Of a DNA stretch of 64,000 nt, positions 25,069 through 35,432 are shown one piece after another. Within the stretch, counting starts at the first letter, position 1. Every line of letters starts with the position of its first letter. Source of the stretch: CAYZMS01 sp964479625 (GTDB taxonomy: Bacteria > Bacteroidota > Bacteroidia > Chitinophagales > Saprospiraceae); assembly GCA_964479625.1 (NCBI GenBank), contig CAYZMS010000007.1:97909-161908 (forward strand), read 5' to 3'. A program made the translations under genes and the position numbers. The notes under the pieces are model-generated. The model ran no database searches. It saw only the letters and a program-made list of their open reading frames with translations, and was not told the DNA's origin.

Positions 25069-25971
25069 TTGCCGCAAAATCCTCACAAATCAGGCTTTGT
25101 CAACATCATTGGCCGCCCAAATGTCGGTAAGTCGACCCTCATGAATGCTTTGGTGGGGGAGCGTATGTCCATCATAACCAATAAACCACAAACGACCCGA
25201 CACCGAATCATCGGAATTGTCAGCGAAGAAAACTACCAAATAGTCTTTTCCGACACCCCGGGTCTCATTCGTGATCCTGCCTACAAAATGCAGGAAAGCA
25301 TGAACAACTTTGCTCACTCCGCCTTTGAGGATGCCGACCTTATGCTATTTGTTACAGATATTAAGGAAAAATATGATGAAGACGACCCGCTGCTGGAACG
25401 GTTAAAAAAAGTCGAAGCCCCCTTTTTCCTGGTACTTAACAAAACAGATCTCATCCCTGCCCAACAAACCCTTGAATTACTCCAAGCCTGGAACCAGCGC
25501 TTGCAGTTCGCCGAACAACTTCCCATCTCCGCTCTTCAAAAGAAGGGAACCGATGTATTGCTTGATAGAATCCTGGAGTATCTTCCCGATGGTCCTGCCT
25601 ATTACCCAAAGGATCAACTAACCGACCGGCCGGAACGTTTCTTCGTCGCAGAGATCATACGGGAGAAGATACTTCTGAACTTTCAACAGGAAATCCCTTA
25701 TTTCACAGAAGTCATCATCGAATCCTTCAAAGAAGGTAAAACTAAAAGCGGGGAGGACCTGATCCGGATAAGTGCGATCATCTTTGTCGGTCGCCGAACC
25801 CAAAAGGCCATCCTCATCGGCAAGGGAGGGAGCGCCATAAAAAAACTGGGCAGCGAAGCCAGAAAGGATATTGAAACCTGGCTGGAGCAAAAGGTCTTTC
25901 TCGAACTCCACGTAAAAATAAAAGAAAACTGGCGGGATGATGATCAACAATTGAAACATTTGGGATATTAA
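25069..25971 (+). CDS. era: GTPase Era
   Basis: This 300-residue GTPase binds 16S rRNA and helps small-subunit assembly. G1 is GRPNVGKST, G2 lies around KPQTTRHR, G3 is DTPG and G4 is NKTD. The C-terminal KH domain is shown by GKGGSAIKKLGSEARKDIE. Length matches the family. The start is a TTG 11 residues before the first strand; no nearby ATG fits. Confidence 0.96.
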   Translation: MPQNPHKSGFVNIIGRPNVGKSTLMNALVGERMSIITNKPQTTRHRIIGIVSEENYQIVFSDTPGLIRDPAYKMQESMNNFAHSAFEDADLMLFVTDIKEKYDEDDPLLERLKKVEAPFFLVLNKTDLIPAQQTLELLQAWNQRLQFAEQLPISALQKKGTDVLLDRILEYLPDGPAYYPKDQLTDRPERFFVAEIIREKILLNFQQEIPYFTEVIIESFKEGKTKSGEDLIRISAIIFVGRRTQKAILIGKGGSAIKKLGSEARKDIETWLEQKVFLELHVKIKENWRDDDQQLKHLGY

Positions 25972-26105
25972 TGAATTAGGGGTTTGGACTTCTATTGCCC
26001 CTTATAACGAATAATCGATACCAGACAGGCACCAATCTTTTAACCTGTTCGTTATATTTCTTCTTAATTTTAGGAAGTCGTTTAATCCCTTCAGTTCAAT
26101 ACCAA

Positions 26106-26537
26106 ATGAACCAAGCAACCCTTGTAAAGGCCGGAGCAGGTCCCAATTACAATTACAGCCAGGACCATTGTTTTGTGAAGGTTTCTTCTGATCAGACTAA
26201 TGGAGCACTTGGTATGGTAGAAGACACCCTTAAGCCCGGTTTTCATCTGGCCCGGCATCATCACAAAGTCATGACAGAGGTCTTTTACATGTTGGAAGGA
26301 GAATTGGAACTCCTTTTCGATGACCAAAGCATTATACTAAAACCCGGAGATACCATAACAGTCCCCCCGAATATATGGCATGAGGCGAGGTGCAAAGCCG
26401 GTGGAAGGATGCTCACCATTTTCAAGGACGGGCAATTCGATCGGTACCTGGAACGATTGTCCCAACTCCCCGAGGAAGCTTTCAAAGACGAAGCCAAAAT
26501 GCAAAAGCTGAACGAAGAATTTGATGTTTACAACTAA
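26106..26537 (+). CDS. Cupin-domain protein
   Basis: The protein (143 residues from the ATG at 26106) has both cupin motifs: HLARHHHKVMTEVFYMLEGE supplies the metal-binding His residues and Glu, and PGDTITVPPNIWHEARC supplies the second His. It is a single conserved beta-barrel domain. The ligand is unknown. The upstream in-frame extension from 25995 has no cupin-like content, so the later ATG is chosen. It sits between era and der on the same strand but is probably unrelated to ribosome assembly. Confidence 0.85.
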   Translation: MNQATLVKAGAGPNYNYSQDHCFVKVSSDQTNGALGMVEDTLKPGFHLARHHHKVMTEVFYMLEGELELLFDDQSIILKPGDTITVPPNIWHEARCKAGGRMLTIFKDGQFDRYLERLSQLPEEAFKDEAKMQKLNEEFDVYN

Positions 26538-26697
26538 ACATTTGCAACATAAGAAAAAAATTATTCAAACATACCCAACCGTTTGGATACAGCTCCTCTG
26601 CAACTAATGACATCGGAAATGATCAATGGGGCTCCCTCAACTATTGCTTCACCCTCCGCTACTAATTTTCGTATCTTCGCCCGAAAATCAAATCTCC

Positions 26698-28002
26698 ATG
26701 AGTAGCATAGTGGCGATTGTCGGGCGACCGAACGTAGGGAAGTCCACCCTTTATAACCGGCTTATTGGCGAAAGGCAAGCTATTATTGATGATATCAGTG
26801 GAGTAACCCGAGACCGGCAATACGGAAACACTACCTGGAACGGAATGGAATTCACAGTTGTGGATACCGGAGGGTTTGTCCAGCATTCCGATGATGTTTT
26901 TGAAGCCGCCATCCGTTCACAGGTACAAATTGCCATCCAGGAAGCTAATGTACTGGTATTCCTGACGGATGTCACCACGGGGATCACCGACCTGGATGAA
27001 GAAGTAGCCAGCCTGCTACGAAAAACCGACAAACCCGTCATACTGGCGGTAAACAAAGCAGACAATAGCCAACGGGTTTTTGAGGCCAATGAATTCTGGA
27101 GCCTTGGTTTTGAAGAAACCTATTTTCTTTCTTCGCTTACAGGAAGTGGTACCGGTGACCTCCTGGACGCCATCACGGAAAAGCTACCCGAGGAACCCGA
27201 GCAACTGGAAACCGAACTGCCCAAGTTCGCTATTGTAGGCCAACCCAATGTTGGGAAATCCTCCCTTACCAATGCGCTACTTGGGGAAGAACGCAATATC
27301 GTAACGGATGTGGCCGGTACCACCCGCGATTCCATTCACAGTGTCTATAAGAAATTCGATAAGGAATTCATTATTGTCGATACGGCCGGTATTCGAAAAA
27401 AAGCCAAGGTGCACGAAAACCTAGAGTTTTATTCTGTGATGCGGGCGATACGAGCGATCGAGGAAGCCGATGTTTGCCTGTTAATGATCGATGCCCAAAC
27501 GAGTATTGAAGCTCAGGACATGAGTATTTTCCGGCTCGCCCAAAAACGAAATAAGGGCATCGTCTTATTGGTTAACAAATGGGACCTGGTCGAAAAAGAA
27601 ACGAATACGGCCCGCGATTTCGAAAAAACTATGCGGGAAAAGATCGCCCCTTTTACGGACGTTCCAATTGTTTTTGTTTCCGCTTTGGAGAAAACCCGCA
27701 TCTTCAAAGGAATTGAAGTAGCTCTCCAGGTTTATGAGAACCGCAACCGCAAGATCAAGACTTCAGAATTGAATGAAGTGCTCCTCGAAATTATAGCCAA
27801 AAACCCACCCCCTGCACACCGGGGTCGACTTATTAAAATTAAATACGTAAGCCAGCTACCCACCTATTTCCCGGCCTTTGCTTTCTTTTGTAACCACCCC
27901 AAGCACGTGAAGGACAATTACAAAAATTTTCTGGAGAACCAATTGCGCAAGCATTTTGATTTTACAGGTGTTCCCATTGGGGTCTTCTTTCGAAAAAAAT
28001 AA
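26698..28002 (+). CDS. der: GTPase Der (EngA)
   Basis: Two tandem GTPase domains, each with its own P-loop (GRPNVGKST near residue 9 and GQPNVGKSS near 185), DTGG/DTAG and NKxD motifs, and a C-terminal KH-like domain (LPTYFPAFAFFCNHPKHV) define Der, needed for 50S subunit assembly. From the ATG at 26698 the length is 434 residues, normal for the family. An upstream in-frame ATG at 26626 adds a leader with no similarity. The next gene begins 7 bp after the stop. Confidence 0.97.
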   Translation: MSSIVAIVGRPNVGKSTLYNRLIGERQAIIDDISGVTRDRQYGNTTWNGMEFTVVDTGGFVQHSDDVFEAAIRSQVQIAIQEANVLVFLTDVTTGITDLDEEVASLLRKTDKPVILAVNKADNSQRVFEANEFWSLGFEETYFLSSLTGSGTGDLLDAITEKLPEEPEQLETELPKFAIVGQPNVGKSSLTNALLGEERNIVTDVAGTTRDSIHSVYKKFDKEFIIVDTAGIRKKAKVHENLEFYSVMRAIRAIEEADVCLLMIDAQTSIEAQDMSIFRLAQKRNKGIVLLVNKWDLVEKETNTARDFEKTMREKIAPFTDVPIVFVSALEKTRIFKGIEVALQVYENRNRKIKTSELNEVLLEIIAKNPPPAHRGRLIKIKYVSQLPTYFPAFAFFCNHPKHVKDNYKNFLENQLRKHFDFTGVPIGVFFRKK

Positions 28003-28009
28003 TGGCCAC

Positions 28010-28685
28010 ATGGTCTTCAAACACACCTTGACATTGGTGAGGAGGTACAAGTACGAAGGCCTTCTTCTTGCTTGGATCATCGATCTGTATATCGGGGTAT
28101 TCATCAACGACATGGGCCTTTACCAGCGGTATATTTGGCCTGCCAATATGCTAATGCTGGGGCTGGCAAGCGTAGGGGTGTTTGATGATAAGGAACGGTT
28201 GAAACAGCGTATAAAAAATTTCCTTTTTGGCTTAGTTATGATTTTGCCGATCGTTTTTCCTTTTTTCAGCATTTCCCCAACTTTAAGGTTGTTCTTTGCG
28301 CAGCCTATTGCCTATTCTTCGGCTTTATTTTTATCGAGATCCTTCAGTTCCTGGTTCGCCCCAGTTACATTAATATAGACTTGATCTCCGAAGCTGCCTG
28401 CGGTACCTTTCTGATGATAGAAGTTTGCGTTTTTTGTGCATGAGTTTGTACTATGCCATCCCTGACGCATTCAGTAATATCGATAGCTCTAACTCTTCTA
28501 CCGTTTATATGGACCTGGTGTACTTCAGTACTATAGCGGTCACCACCATAGGATTTGGAGATATTACCCCCAAAAGCTACCACACCAAATTGGTATTGGC
28601 TCTATTCGCTGTAGCTAATCAGTTTTATTCTGTGGTCCTGATCGGCATTCTGATCAGTAAGTTCTCTGCTAATTTGAACAATTAG
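28010..28685 (+). pseudogene. Two-helix K+ channel gene with two frameshifts
   Basis: The ATG at 28010 opens a membrane protein (MVFKHTLTLVRRYKYEGLLL...) that runs into a premature stop. The last part in another frame carries the K+ selectivity filter TIGFGD inside a pore segment flanked by membrane helices. Reading one extra T at each of two T6 runs (28261-28266 and 28430-28435) joins three frames into one continuous ~225-residue channel subunit. Without these the pore is separated from its N-terminal helices. The changes could be true decay or homopolymer indels in the assembly. Confidence 0.75.
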
Positions 28686-29557
28686 GGATCAAATCTAAGG
28701 CAGGCTAAAAAGGGATTCGAACTAAAGGCCACCCACAAATCACCCTGATCATCAAAGGTCAACCCTTGGATGGTCTTCAGGCTTGGCCGATTTTCCAGAA
28801 AATCACTCAGGTCATAATCCCTGACCCAATCCCCCTTAAAGGTAAACACGCGTATAACCTCCGGTCCATTGGTAGCTACATAAAGCGTTTTTGTTGTCTC
28901 TTCAACTTCAATGGTACCACCAAAAATATTGAGGTCCCGGTTCCCCTCAATATTGATACTGAATTTATTTTTCACCTTCCCGGAGCGAGGATCAATCTCC
29001 AGGATGCTATTTGTAGCCCCTTCTATAAAAAAGGAATTTCGCTTTTGCATCTAAACACCACCTGAATATCGGCCCCGCTCAATATTCAAGCTCGCAAGAA
29101 CCCGGCCAGACCTTTTGTCAACGGCCGTTATTTCTCCTTCCGACTCCATCCCGTTAAAAACCAATAAACTATTCTTCGGAACTTTAGTCTTTCCAAGCGT
29201 TACGGCTCCATGGTTAAAATCTAGGCCCAGGGAAGTTGTAGCAGTTGCTCGCCTGGCTTGGTCTTCCTCTGATAAATAACCGGTTTCGTAAGGAATAGAG
29301 CCCCACTCCGGCTTTGTGCCATTGGATTTAATACATTCAAACGTGAGCCCGTTTTGACCATAGATATAAAATAGATCTTGCTCTGAATCATAGGCAATTC
29401 CACCGGGCGGTCTATCCAGTTCAAGTACTCTGCTTACGATCAAACTCGATGCTTCGTCCTCAGCCTTTTTTTCTTTCCAAAGGTTAATTTGCCCGAAGGC
29501 AAAAGCCTGGAAAAGAACAGTCAGGATAAGGGGGAAAAGAAGAATGGGGAGATGCAA
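28682..29557 (-). pseudogene. Secreted beta-propeller-like protein with an in-frame amber stop
   Basis: The minus-strand frame starts with a signal peptide (MHLPILLFPLILTVLFQAFA) at 29557. It continues with repeated LDRPPGGIAYDSEQDLFYIY-like blades, meets TAG at 29053-29051, and goes on in the same frame to 28682 (GATNSILEIDPRSGKV, LDDQGDLWVAFSS-type blades). Both parts look like one ~290-residue YncE/SMP-30-like propeller. A single base change (for example CAG to TAG) explains the break. The end of this gene overlaps the stop of the broken K+ channel gene by 4 bp, tail to tail. Confidence 0.7.
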
Positions 29558-29735
29558 AAAGGAATGATTTAGAGGGTAGAAAAATTTAGCGAGGCGTTCC
29601 CTTCCTCGCCAAACATATGAGGTATTTCAGACAAAGATCTTATACTGCAAAAAAGCTTTAAAACTTAGAGAAAACCCGGGAAAAGACTACTTCAGCACTA
29701 CTGCAAACAGGGTAAGAGGCTACTGCAAAGGCTTT

Positions 29736-31403
29736 TTACTGCTGTATCATCCAAATATTGAGGTCGGTCTCGGAGGGAATATTTAATTTCTTTCGCAACC
29801 GGTAGCGCATGGATTCCACTCCCCGAACAGAGTAATTCGTCATGCGGGCGATCTCCTTGGTGCTCATATTCATCCGGAGATATGTGCTCAGGCGAAGATC
29901 TTTAGGACTAAGATCGGGATTTAGTTCCAAAAGGTGTTCAAAAAAGTCGGGATGGATTTGTTCGAATTGCTGTTTGACATACCCCCAGGTGGCTTCACTA
30001 TTGGTGTGAGCGGCAATCTGTTTGTTTATTTCACCAATTTTCTCCCGTACCTTTTTTGCATCCCCTTCCTGCTTCAATGCGCTTAGCTCCTGATTCAGTT
30101 TTTCCAAGAGTTCATTTTGTTGCAGAAGGTGTAGAGCAGTAACGGAAAGTTCTTGCTGGCTCACCCTAAGAGAGCGGTTCAGATCCTGATTATTGTTCAC
30201 CTGAGTTTGGTGCATTTCCTTAAGGCGATCCTGTTCTTGTTGCATCAACAAGCTTTTCAATTTCCCTTTTTGATTTCGAATAAAGAAAATATAGGCCAGG
30301 CTGCCCAGCAGGAGCACCAGACCTGATAATCCAAATACCAGAACCTCCGCCGGCTGGTTTCCAGAGCCGCTTTTTGCTCTAATTCAGCCATCCGCTGTTG
30401 GTTTAAATAGTCATTTTCCAGGGCGGCTACATTTTCGAGTTTTTCTTTTTCGAAAATGCTGTCCTTAAGTTCGAAATGGAGTAAGGCGTATTTTAGTGCA
30501 CTATCTGCCTGCCCTTTGCCCTGGTAGGTTTCTGAAAAATGCTCCATTAGCCAGGCATACTCACTCAACAGCTGCATGGTATCCATCATCAGAAGAGCCC
30601 GATAAAAATAAGAAAGGGATTTATCGTATGCTCCCATCTGGTTATGTAAGCCCCCAATATTGACCAGACTGTAAAAAATGCCTAAACGGCTATTCTCCAA
30701 TTGAAAGGTTTGCAAAGCCTGTTCGTAATACACAAGGCTTTTTTCGAAATCCTGGGCCATACCATATAAAACTACCAGGTTGATGTAGCTGCTGGCCAGC
30801 ATTTCAAAGTTTTCTGTCTCCTGCGCCAAGGGCAGCATTTTCGAATAATTAGGTTTTTGCAGAATCCGGCATCCCGTTGGAAGAAAGGGCATTACCCATC
30901 TGGTTATATATTTTCAACTGTAGAGTGGGGTCTTCTCCGGGCGGTAAGACGGCCTGTACCTCTTTGGTATAACTTAACATCAATTCGAAATCCTCCAGAT
31001 ACCAGTAAAGCGTACCCAGTAAATACAGGGAATAGGCTTCCTGAGCCAGGAGCTCAGTGCGCAAAGACAACTCCAGTGCCTTTTGGAGGGTGAAACGGAC
31101 AGAATCATACTTGCTTTGACTGATGTATATGGCTCCGAGGAGATTCTGGCAATTGGCCAGGCTGGTACTATCTTCGAGCCTTTGTGCCAATCTGAACAGT
31201 CCTTTAATCTCTTCCCGGGCTACAGCAGGGTCCTCATTGGAAAGCCGTTGTACCCTTTCCAGACCGCTTTCCAACTCCTGGGCGCAGACTGGTGCTATCA
31301 GTAGAATTCCCAAACAGGGTAAACCCACAAAAAAGCAAAAATAAGAGGAGCTGCTTTCTTTTTCCTGTAATGACCACTTGGACCCATTCTGCTGCCCGGG
31401 CAA
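29736..31403 (-). pseudogene. TPR sensor/regulator with LuxR-like HTH, two frameshifts
   Basis: Three overlapping frames make one ~555-residue protein. The first has a signal-like segment and TPR repeats (31403 to about 30855), the second more TPR repeats (to about 30375), and the third a membrane helix, coiled coil and C-terminal LuxR-type HTH (NMSTKEIARMTNYSVRGVES). Removing one A at the A5 run (minus strand of 30854-30858) and adding one A at the A5 run of 30371-30375 restores one frame, which then reads AELEQKSGSGNQPAEVLVFG through the second junction. The layout is that of Bacteroidota TPR-TM-HTH regulators. Confidence 0.75.
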
Positions 31404-31530
31404 TTGCGAGCGTTCACTCTCTCAAATTACAACTTTTTAAAAAAAATATTTGTTCATGAAGGACTAATTAGGATTTTTGGTAAAGGATTATTATAAGGGT
31501 AATCTTAATTTTACCAACAAAACTTAATTC

Positions 31531-32310
31531 ATGAGATTAACTCTAGCCTTGGTGCTGCTTTCATTATCCGCCTGTACCGGATCTACGGATCAGGAGGAGC
31601 AGGCCCCCAAGACCATAGCAATTGAGATACTTTCGGTTGAACGAAGTCTACTTTGTCCGGATCAAAAGGATACCTGCCTTTGGGTTTCCATCCAATACCC
31701 CGAAATAAAATCTCCCACTCCTCCCTCCCTTGCGAATGAGGTTCACCAAGCGGTATTAGAGCTTACTTACGATGGCGATACTACCCCCCACACTTTCCAA
31801 CAGTTGGCTGACCGTATTATCCAGGATTACCAATCCGTACAAGAAGAGAATCCGGAATTCGTAAACCGCTGGAATATTGATCAAACGGTGGAGACCTATC
31901 TCAACAACGAACAATTGCTGGGGCTCCTGGTCAACAACTACAGCTATACCGGTGGTGCACATGGCAATTATTTCCAAGCTGGCTTGTTATTCGAAACTGA
32001 TCCCGTCCGATTATTAGAACTGGATAACCTGCTTACCGAAGAAGGGAAGGAGCAACTTACAGGAATAGTTGAAAAAGAGTTCCGTGTCGAAAAAGGCTTA
32101 TCAACGGATGCCAAACTTGAGGAAGCCGGCTTCTGGTTTGAAGACAATATATTCAAGTTAAGCGAGAACTTCACCTATGGTCCGGATTCCCTTCGATTCA
32201 TTTACAATATCTATGAGATTGGACCTTATGCTATGGGGCCCACTGAAATCGCTTTACCCTATGAACAGGTATCCACACTGGTAAAGGAAGCCTATCGATT
32301 TGATCAATAA
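31531..32310 (+). CDS. DUF3298-type lipoprotein
   Basis: The 259-residue protein has a lipoprotein signal (LLSLSACTG, Cys15) and then the pattern of DUF4163/DUF3298 (PdaC/RsiV-like) proteins. A strand-rich N-terminal part is followed by YSYTGGAHGNYF and a C-terminal YEIGPYAMGPTEIALPYEQV segment, which are typical of the domain. Related domains bind cell-wall glycans or lysozyme. It is divergent from the broken TPR/LuxR gene, with about 127 bp between them. Confidence 0.85.
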   Translation: MRLTLALVLLSLSACTGSTDQEEQAPKTIAIEILSVERSLLCPDQKDTCLWVSIQYPEIKSPTPPSLANEVHQAVLELTYDGDTTPHTFQQLADRIIQDYQSVQEENPEFVNRWNIDQTVETYLNNEQLLGLLVNNYSYTGGAHGNYFQAGLLFETDPVRLLELDNLLTEEGKEQLTGIVEKEFRVEKGLSTDAKLEEAGFWFEDNIFKLSENFTYGPDSLRFIYNIYEIGPYAMGPTEIALPYEQVSTLVKEAYRFDQ

Positions 32311-32336
32311 AACGCTCCTCCTTAGAGAGTCGAGGC

Positions 32337-33707
32337 CTAATGGACCGGCTCCAGGCTATCCAGCACAAAGGGCATTAATTCCGAAACCGTAGGGTGCACC
32401 AGCACCACCTGCCGGTAGTTTCGACATTGAATATTGCTGTGCATAATTGCTGCAAACATGTTGATGATCTCGTCCCCTCCGGGCCCTAAAATGGCGGCCC
32501 CCAGAATATGATCGGAATCCGCATCTACCAATAACTTGGCGAAGCCCTTTGTTTCGCCCATTTCCTTGGCCCTGGAAATTTTACTCATTGGCATGGTAGA
32601 CTTCAAAATATTCCGCCCGGAGGCAAGGGCGTCCTTTTCGCTCATCCCTACCCTTCCCAGAGGTGGATCCGTAAAAAGACCGTAAACAGGTATTCGATCG
32701 GAAACTTTTCTACTCCCCTCAAATAAATGATCCAAGACTACCTCGGCATCGTTTACGGAAGTATGCGTAAATGCCCCATGGCCGTTAACATCACCAAGGG
32801 CGAAAACGCCCTCCACATTGGTACAGCAATAATCATCGATTTCGATATAACCCCGTTCGTTATATTGAATACCGGCAGCTTCGAGATTTAAACCCTTTGT
32901 ATTGGGCCTGCGCCCTGTGGCGACCAGCAAATGCGAACCGCTTATGATGTCCATTTGCCCTGCCTTATTTATTTCAATTTGAAGTTCACGCCCCTTCTGA
33001 CTGATCAGCTTGGCTTTGGCATTCAAGTGAACTGCAATACCTTCCTCTTCCAGGAAAGCCTGAATTGCATCTGCTACATCCTTATCCTCCCTGGGCATTA
33101 ACTGATCAGTTGCCTGGATCAAACTCACCTGCGAGCCAAAGCGGCGAAATACTTGAGCAAATTCAACTCCGACATACCCTCCACCAATGATCAGCAAGTG
33201 CTTCGGCAGGGTTTCCAGGGCCAATAAGCCTTCGCTATCCAGATGGGGCACCTCCTGGATCCCCTCGATGGGAGGAATGAAGGCATGGGTCCCGACGTTG
33301 ATATAAATCTGCTCTCCCTGAATTTCCCTATCGCTGATTTGAATGGTTCTGGGGCCGCTGAAGCTCCCCCAGGCTCGTATCAGGTCGACATTTTCGGTGC
33401 TCTCTATCCATTCCGTCAGGCCGTTGCTGGCACCATTTCGAATTTCGTTCATTCTTTCGCGCACCCGTGCGAAGTCCAATTTTACTGTCCCGGTGGAGAA
33501 TCCGAAGAAATCTCCACGCCGGGCCTGATGGATGGCTTTAGCCGCAGCGACCAGGGTTTTGGTGGGGGTACAGCCATAGTTCACACAGCTGCCGCCAACA
33601 TTATGACCTTCGATCACAGCAATGGATTCGCCGGTAGGGATCAATTTCCCGAGTAAGGTTCCGGTCGCCTGTCCGGTTCCGAGGATGATATGGTTGTAGG
33701 TTTTCAT
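32337..33707 (-). CDS. FAD-dependent disulfide oxidoreductase (mercuric reductase/lipoamide dehydrogenase family)
   Basis: The 456-residue flavoprotein has an N-terminal FAD-binding motif (ILGTGQATGTLLGKL), the redox-active disulfide GSCVNYGCTPTKT (Cys42/Cys47), an NAD(P)-binding motif (IIGGGYVGVEFAQVFRRFG), a second FAD motif (VFALGDVNG) and the C-terminal catalytic HPTVSEL. No metal-binding N-terminal domain or vicinal C-terminal Cys pair is present, so mercury reduction is unlikely. The substrate is unknown. It is 92 bp downstream of the DUF2911 gene. Confidence 0.9.
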   Translation of the reverse strand: MKTYNHIILGTGQATGTLLGKLIPTGESIAVIEGHNVGGSCVNYGCTPTKTLVAAAKAIHQARRGDFFGFSTGTVKLDFARVRERMNEIRNGASNGLTEWIESTENVDLIRAWGSFSGPRTIQISDREIQGEQIYINVGTHAFIPPIEGIQEVPHLDSEGLLALETLPKHLLIIGGGYVGVEFAQVFRRFGSQVSLIQATDQLMPREDKDVADAIQAFLEEEGIAVHLNAKAKLISQKGRELQIEINKAGQMDIISGSHLLVATGRRPNTKGLNLEAAGIQYNERGYIEIDDYCCTNVEGVFALGDVNGHGAFTHTSVNDAEVVLDHLFEGSRKVSDRIPVYGLFTDPPLGRVGMSEKDALASGRNILKSTMPMSKISRAKEMGETKGFAKLLVDADSDHILGAAILGPGGDEIINMFAAIMHSNIQCRNYRQVVLVHPTVSELMPFVLDSLEPVH

Positions 33708-33799
33708 TTTGTTTTTTTTGTTTGAGAGGAATAGCTTACCCGTAAACTGGGAAAGTACTTTTTTACAGCCCCCTGCCTAAGCCAGACAGAGGCACCTCA

Positions 33800-35308
33800 T
33801 TATTTCGAATGCAGATCCCAGGGTACGATCTCATCGGTACCGAGGTACCGGTTTCCCTGATGAAGGTACCAGGACCGTTTTGCCGGGAGCCGGAGGTTGC
33901 CGATTTCGGCCTCGCCCTCCAAGGAGATGTATTCTCCATCGCCCAGGATAGGATCGTGATAGAACCTATACCCCCTTAAAGCAAAAGATTCAGGATCGAA
34001 ATAAAAATACCATTCGTCAGTTCCTACACCTTCTTCATAATTTACCTTTACTTCCAGAAGGGATTTCCCCATAAAGTCGCGCTGGACTACAGAAGGTTCG
34101 ATGATGGTTCCGGGATCCTTCAATTTCATGGGGAGTCCCCAGACATAGGTGTAATAATTCCGATAGCGGCCATTCTCCCTGCATTTTAGAGTTTCGATCG
34201 ATTCAGCCTCTATAAAGGGTATTTCTTCCCCATTGATCAAAACGGTACAACCTTCAGGGCCACTATGTCGGAAGCTGTGTTCTTTTCCCTGGATGCGTTC
34301 CATAGTGAAGGCATCCCTGCCATTATCAATCTCCAGTTGAGTGATCCGGTAAGGGGCTCCCGGTCTGGATTCATTCAAGGTAAATTTAAAGCGTCCGGAA
34401 TGCCAACTATCCGTTGTGTCGTGGTATTGTATACTCCGGTCAACAACCTCCCTACCGCTCAGGGCGAACGGTTTTTCGGACCAGGATTGCAGGCTTTTTT
34501 CGTTCATTCGTACGTAATGCTCATTGTCTGCCTCCCTGGCCATTTCCAGGGATCGTTGCATGCTGGTTACTGCCTGTTCTTCCTTACCCAGTTTCTTTTC
34601 GATCAGGGCTTTATACCGCAGGATGCCGAATTGTTCTCCTTCCAGTTCTACTCGTTGCTCCATCCATTCCAAAGCCTGATCCAGGTCCAGGTCATTGTCC
34701 AGATAATACCGGGCTGCCCGGTAAAAATCCGAACCACTGGAAGAGTTGTTTAAATGCGCAGAAATACTTTTTTGTACTTGCTCTGTAGTAAAAAAGTGGA
34801 CGGGCAACTGCACCTGTGTATTTGCCCAGGCCAAGGTCAAATTGGCATCGGTATGAGAAATATCGGTCCAATATAGCTCCATAGTTTCCTTTGGTAATGG
34901 TAGTTGGCGCGGCCTGGCCTGGAACCGAAGCACATCTTTGCCCGGATCATACCCCCTTGCCCCCCACAAACTGGTATCCCCGTTGAGCACCCAAAACCAG
35001 GTTTCCTGGCCAGGAATGGTGTACACACTATAAGTACCGGCTGCAATATCCTGATCCCCAATATTTACTGGCCGATCGAAACTGATTGTTGTGGCCTCAT
35101 TCGCCCCCGTACGCCATATTTCCCCAAAAGGTATTAATTCTCCAAACACAGAACGCCCCAGCATGGAAGGTCGGTGGTAGGTCAGGACGGTCCTGGTTAA
35201 ACCTATATCTTGTCGAAGCTCAACTGCCGAACTGGTCGAAGGCGTTTCCACAGTTTGCGCAAAGAGGAAGAAGGGGACGCATAGGCAGAAGAGAAAAGGC
35301 AATCGCAT
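33800..35308 (-). CDS. Secreted DUF2911 protein
   Basis: From the ATG at 35308 the protein has a signal peptide (MRLPFLFCLCVPFFLFAQ) and then the DUF2911 domain: YHRPSMLGRSVFGELIPFGE, IWRTGANEATTISFDRPV and AAGTYSVYTIPGQETWFWV. A TPR-like middle (about 190-290) and a C-terminal ~200-residue beta-rich domain follow. DUF2911 proteins are common in Bacteroidota, with no known activity. An upstream in-frame ATG at 35365 would bury the signal peptide. Confidence 0.88.
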   Translation of the reverse strand: MRLPFLFCLCVPFFLFAQTVETPSTSSAVELRQDIGLTRTVLTYHRPSMLGRSVFGELIPFGEIWRTGANEATTISFDRPVNIGDQDIAAGTYSVYTIPGQETWFWVLNGDTSLWGARGYDPGKDVLRFQARPRQLPLPKETMELYWTDISHTDANLTLAWANTQVQLPVHFFTTEQVQKSISAHLNNSSSGSDFYRAARYYLDNDLDLDQALEWMEQRVELEGEQFGILRYKALIEKKLGKEEQAVTSMQRSLEMAREADNEHYVRMNEKSLQSWSEKPFALSGREVVDRSIQYHDTTDSWHSGRFKFTLNESRPGAPYRITQLEIDNGRDAFTMERIQGKEHSFRHSGPEGCTVLINGEEIPFIEAESIETLKCRENGRYRNYYTYVWGLPMKLKDPGTIIEPSVVQRDFMGKSLLEVKVNYEEGVGTDEWYFYFDPESFALRGYRFYHDPILGDGEYISLEGEAEIGNLRLPAKRSWYLHQGNRYLGTDEIVPWDLHSK

Positions 35309-35432
35309 AGGTAGTGGTTTTAGGTAGAAAAGTAAAAACATCCAAGGGCAAATCAAAAAAGGCAAACGCTTTTAACCGTTTACCTTAAAGTATACAGAAC
35401 TTATCCTAAATCCGAATTGGTCAGTTTTTAAC

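Noticed and set aside
32337..33707. Mercuric reductase
   Set aside because: The Hg-binding N-terminal domain and C-terminal Cys pair are absent, so only the general flavoprotein family is called.
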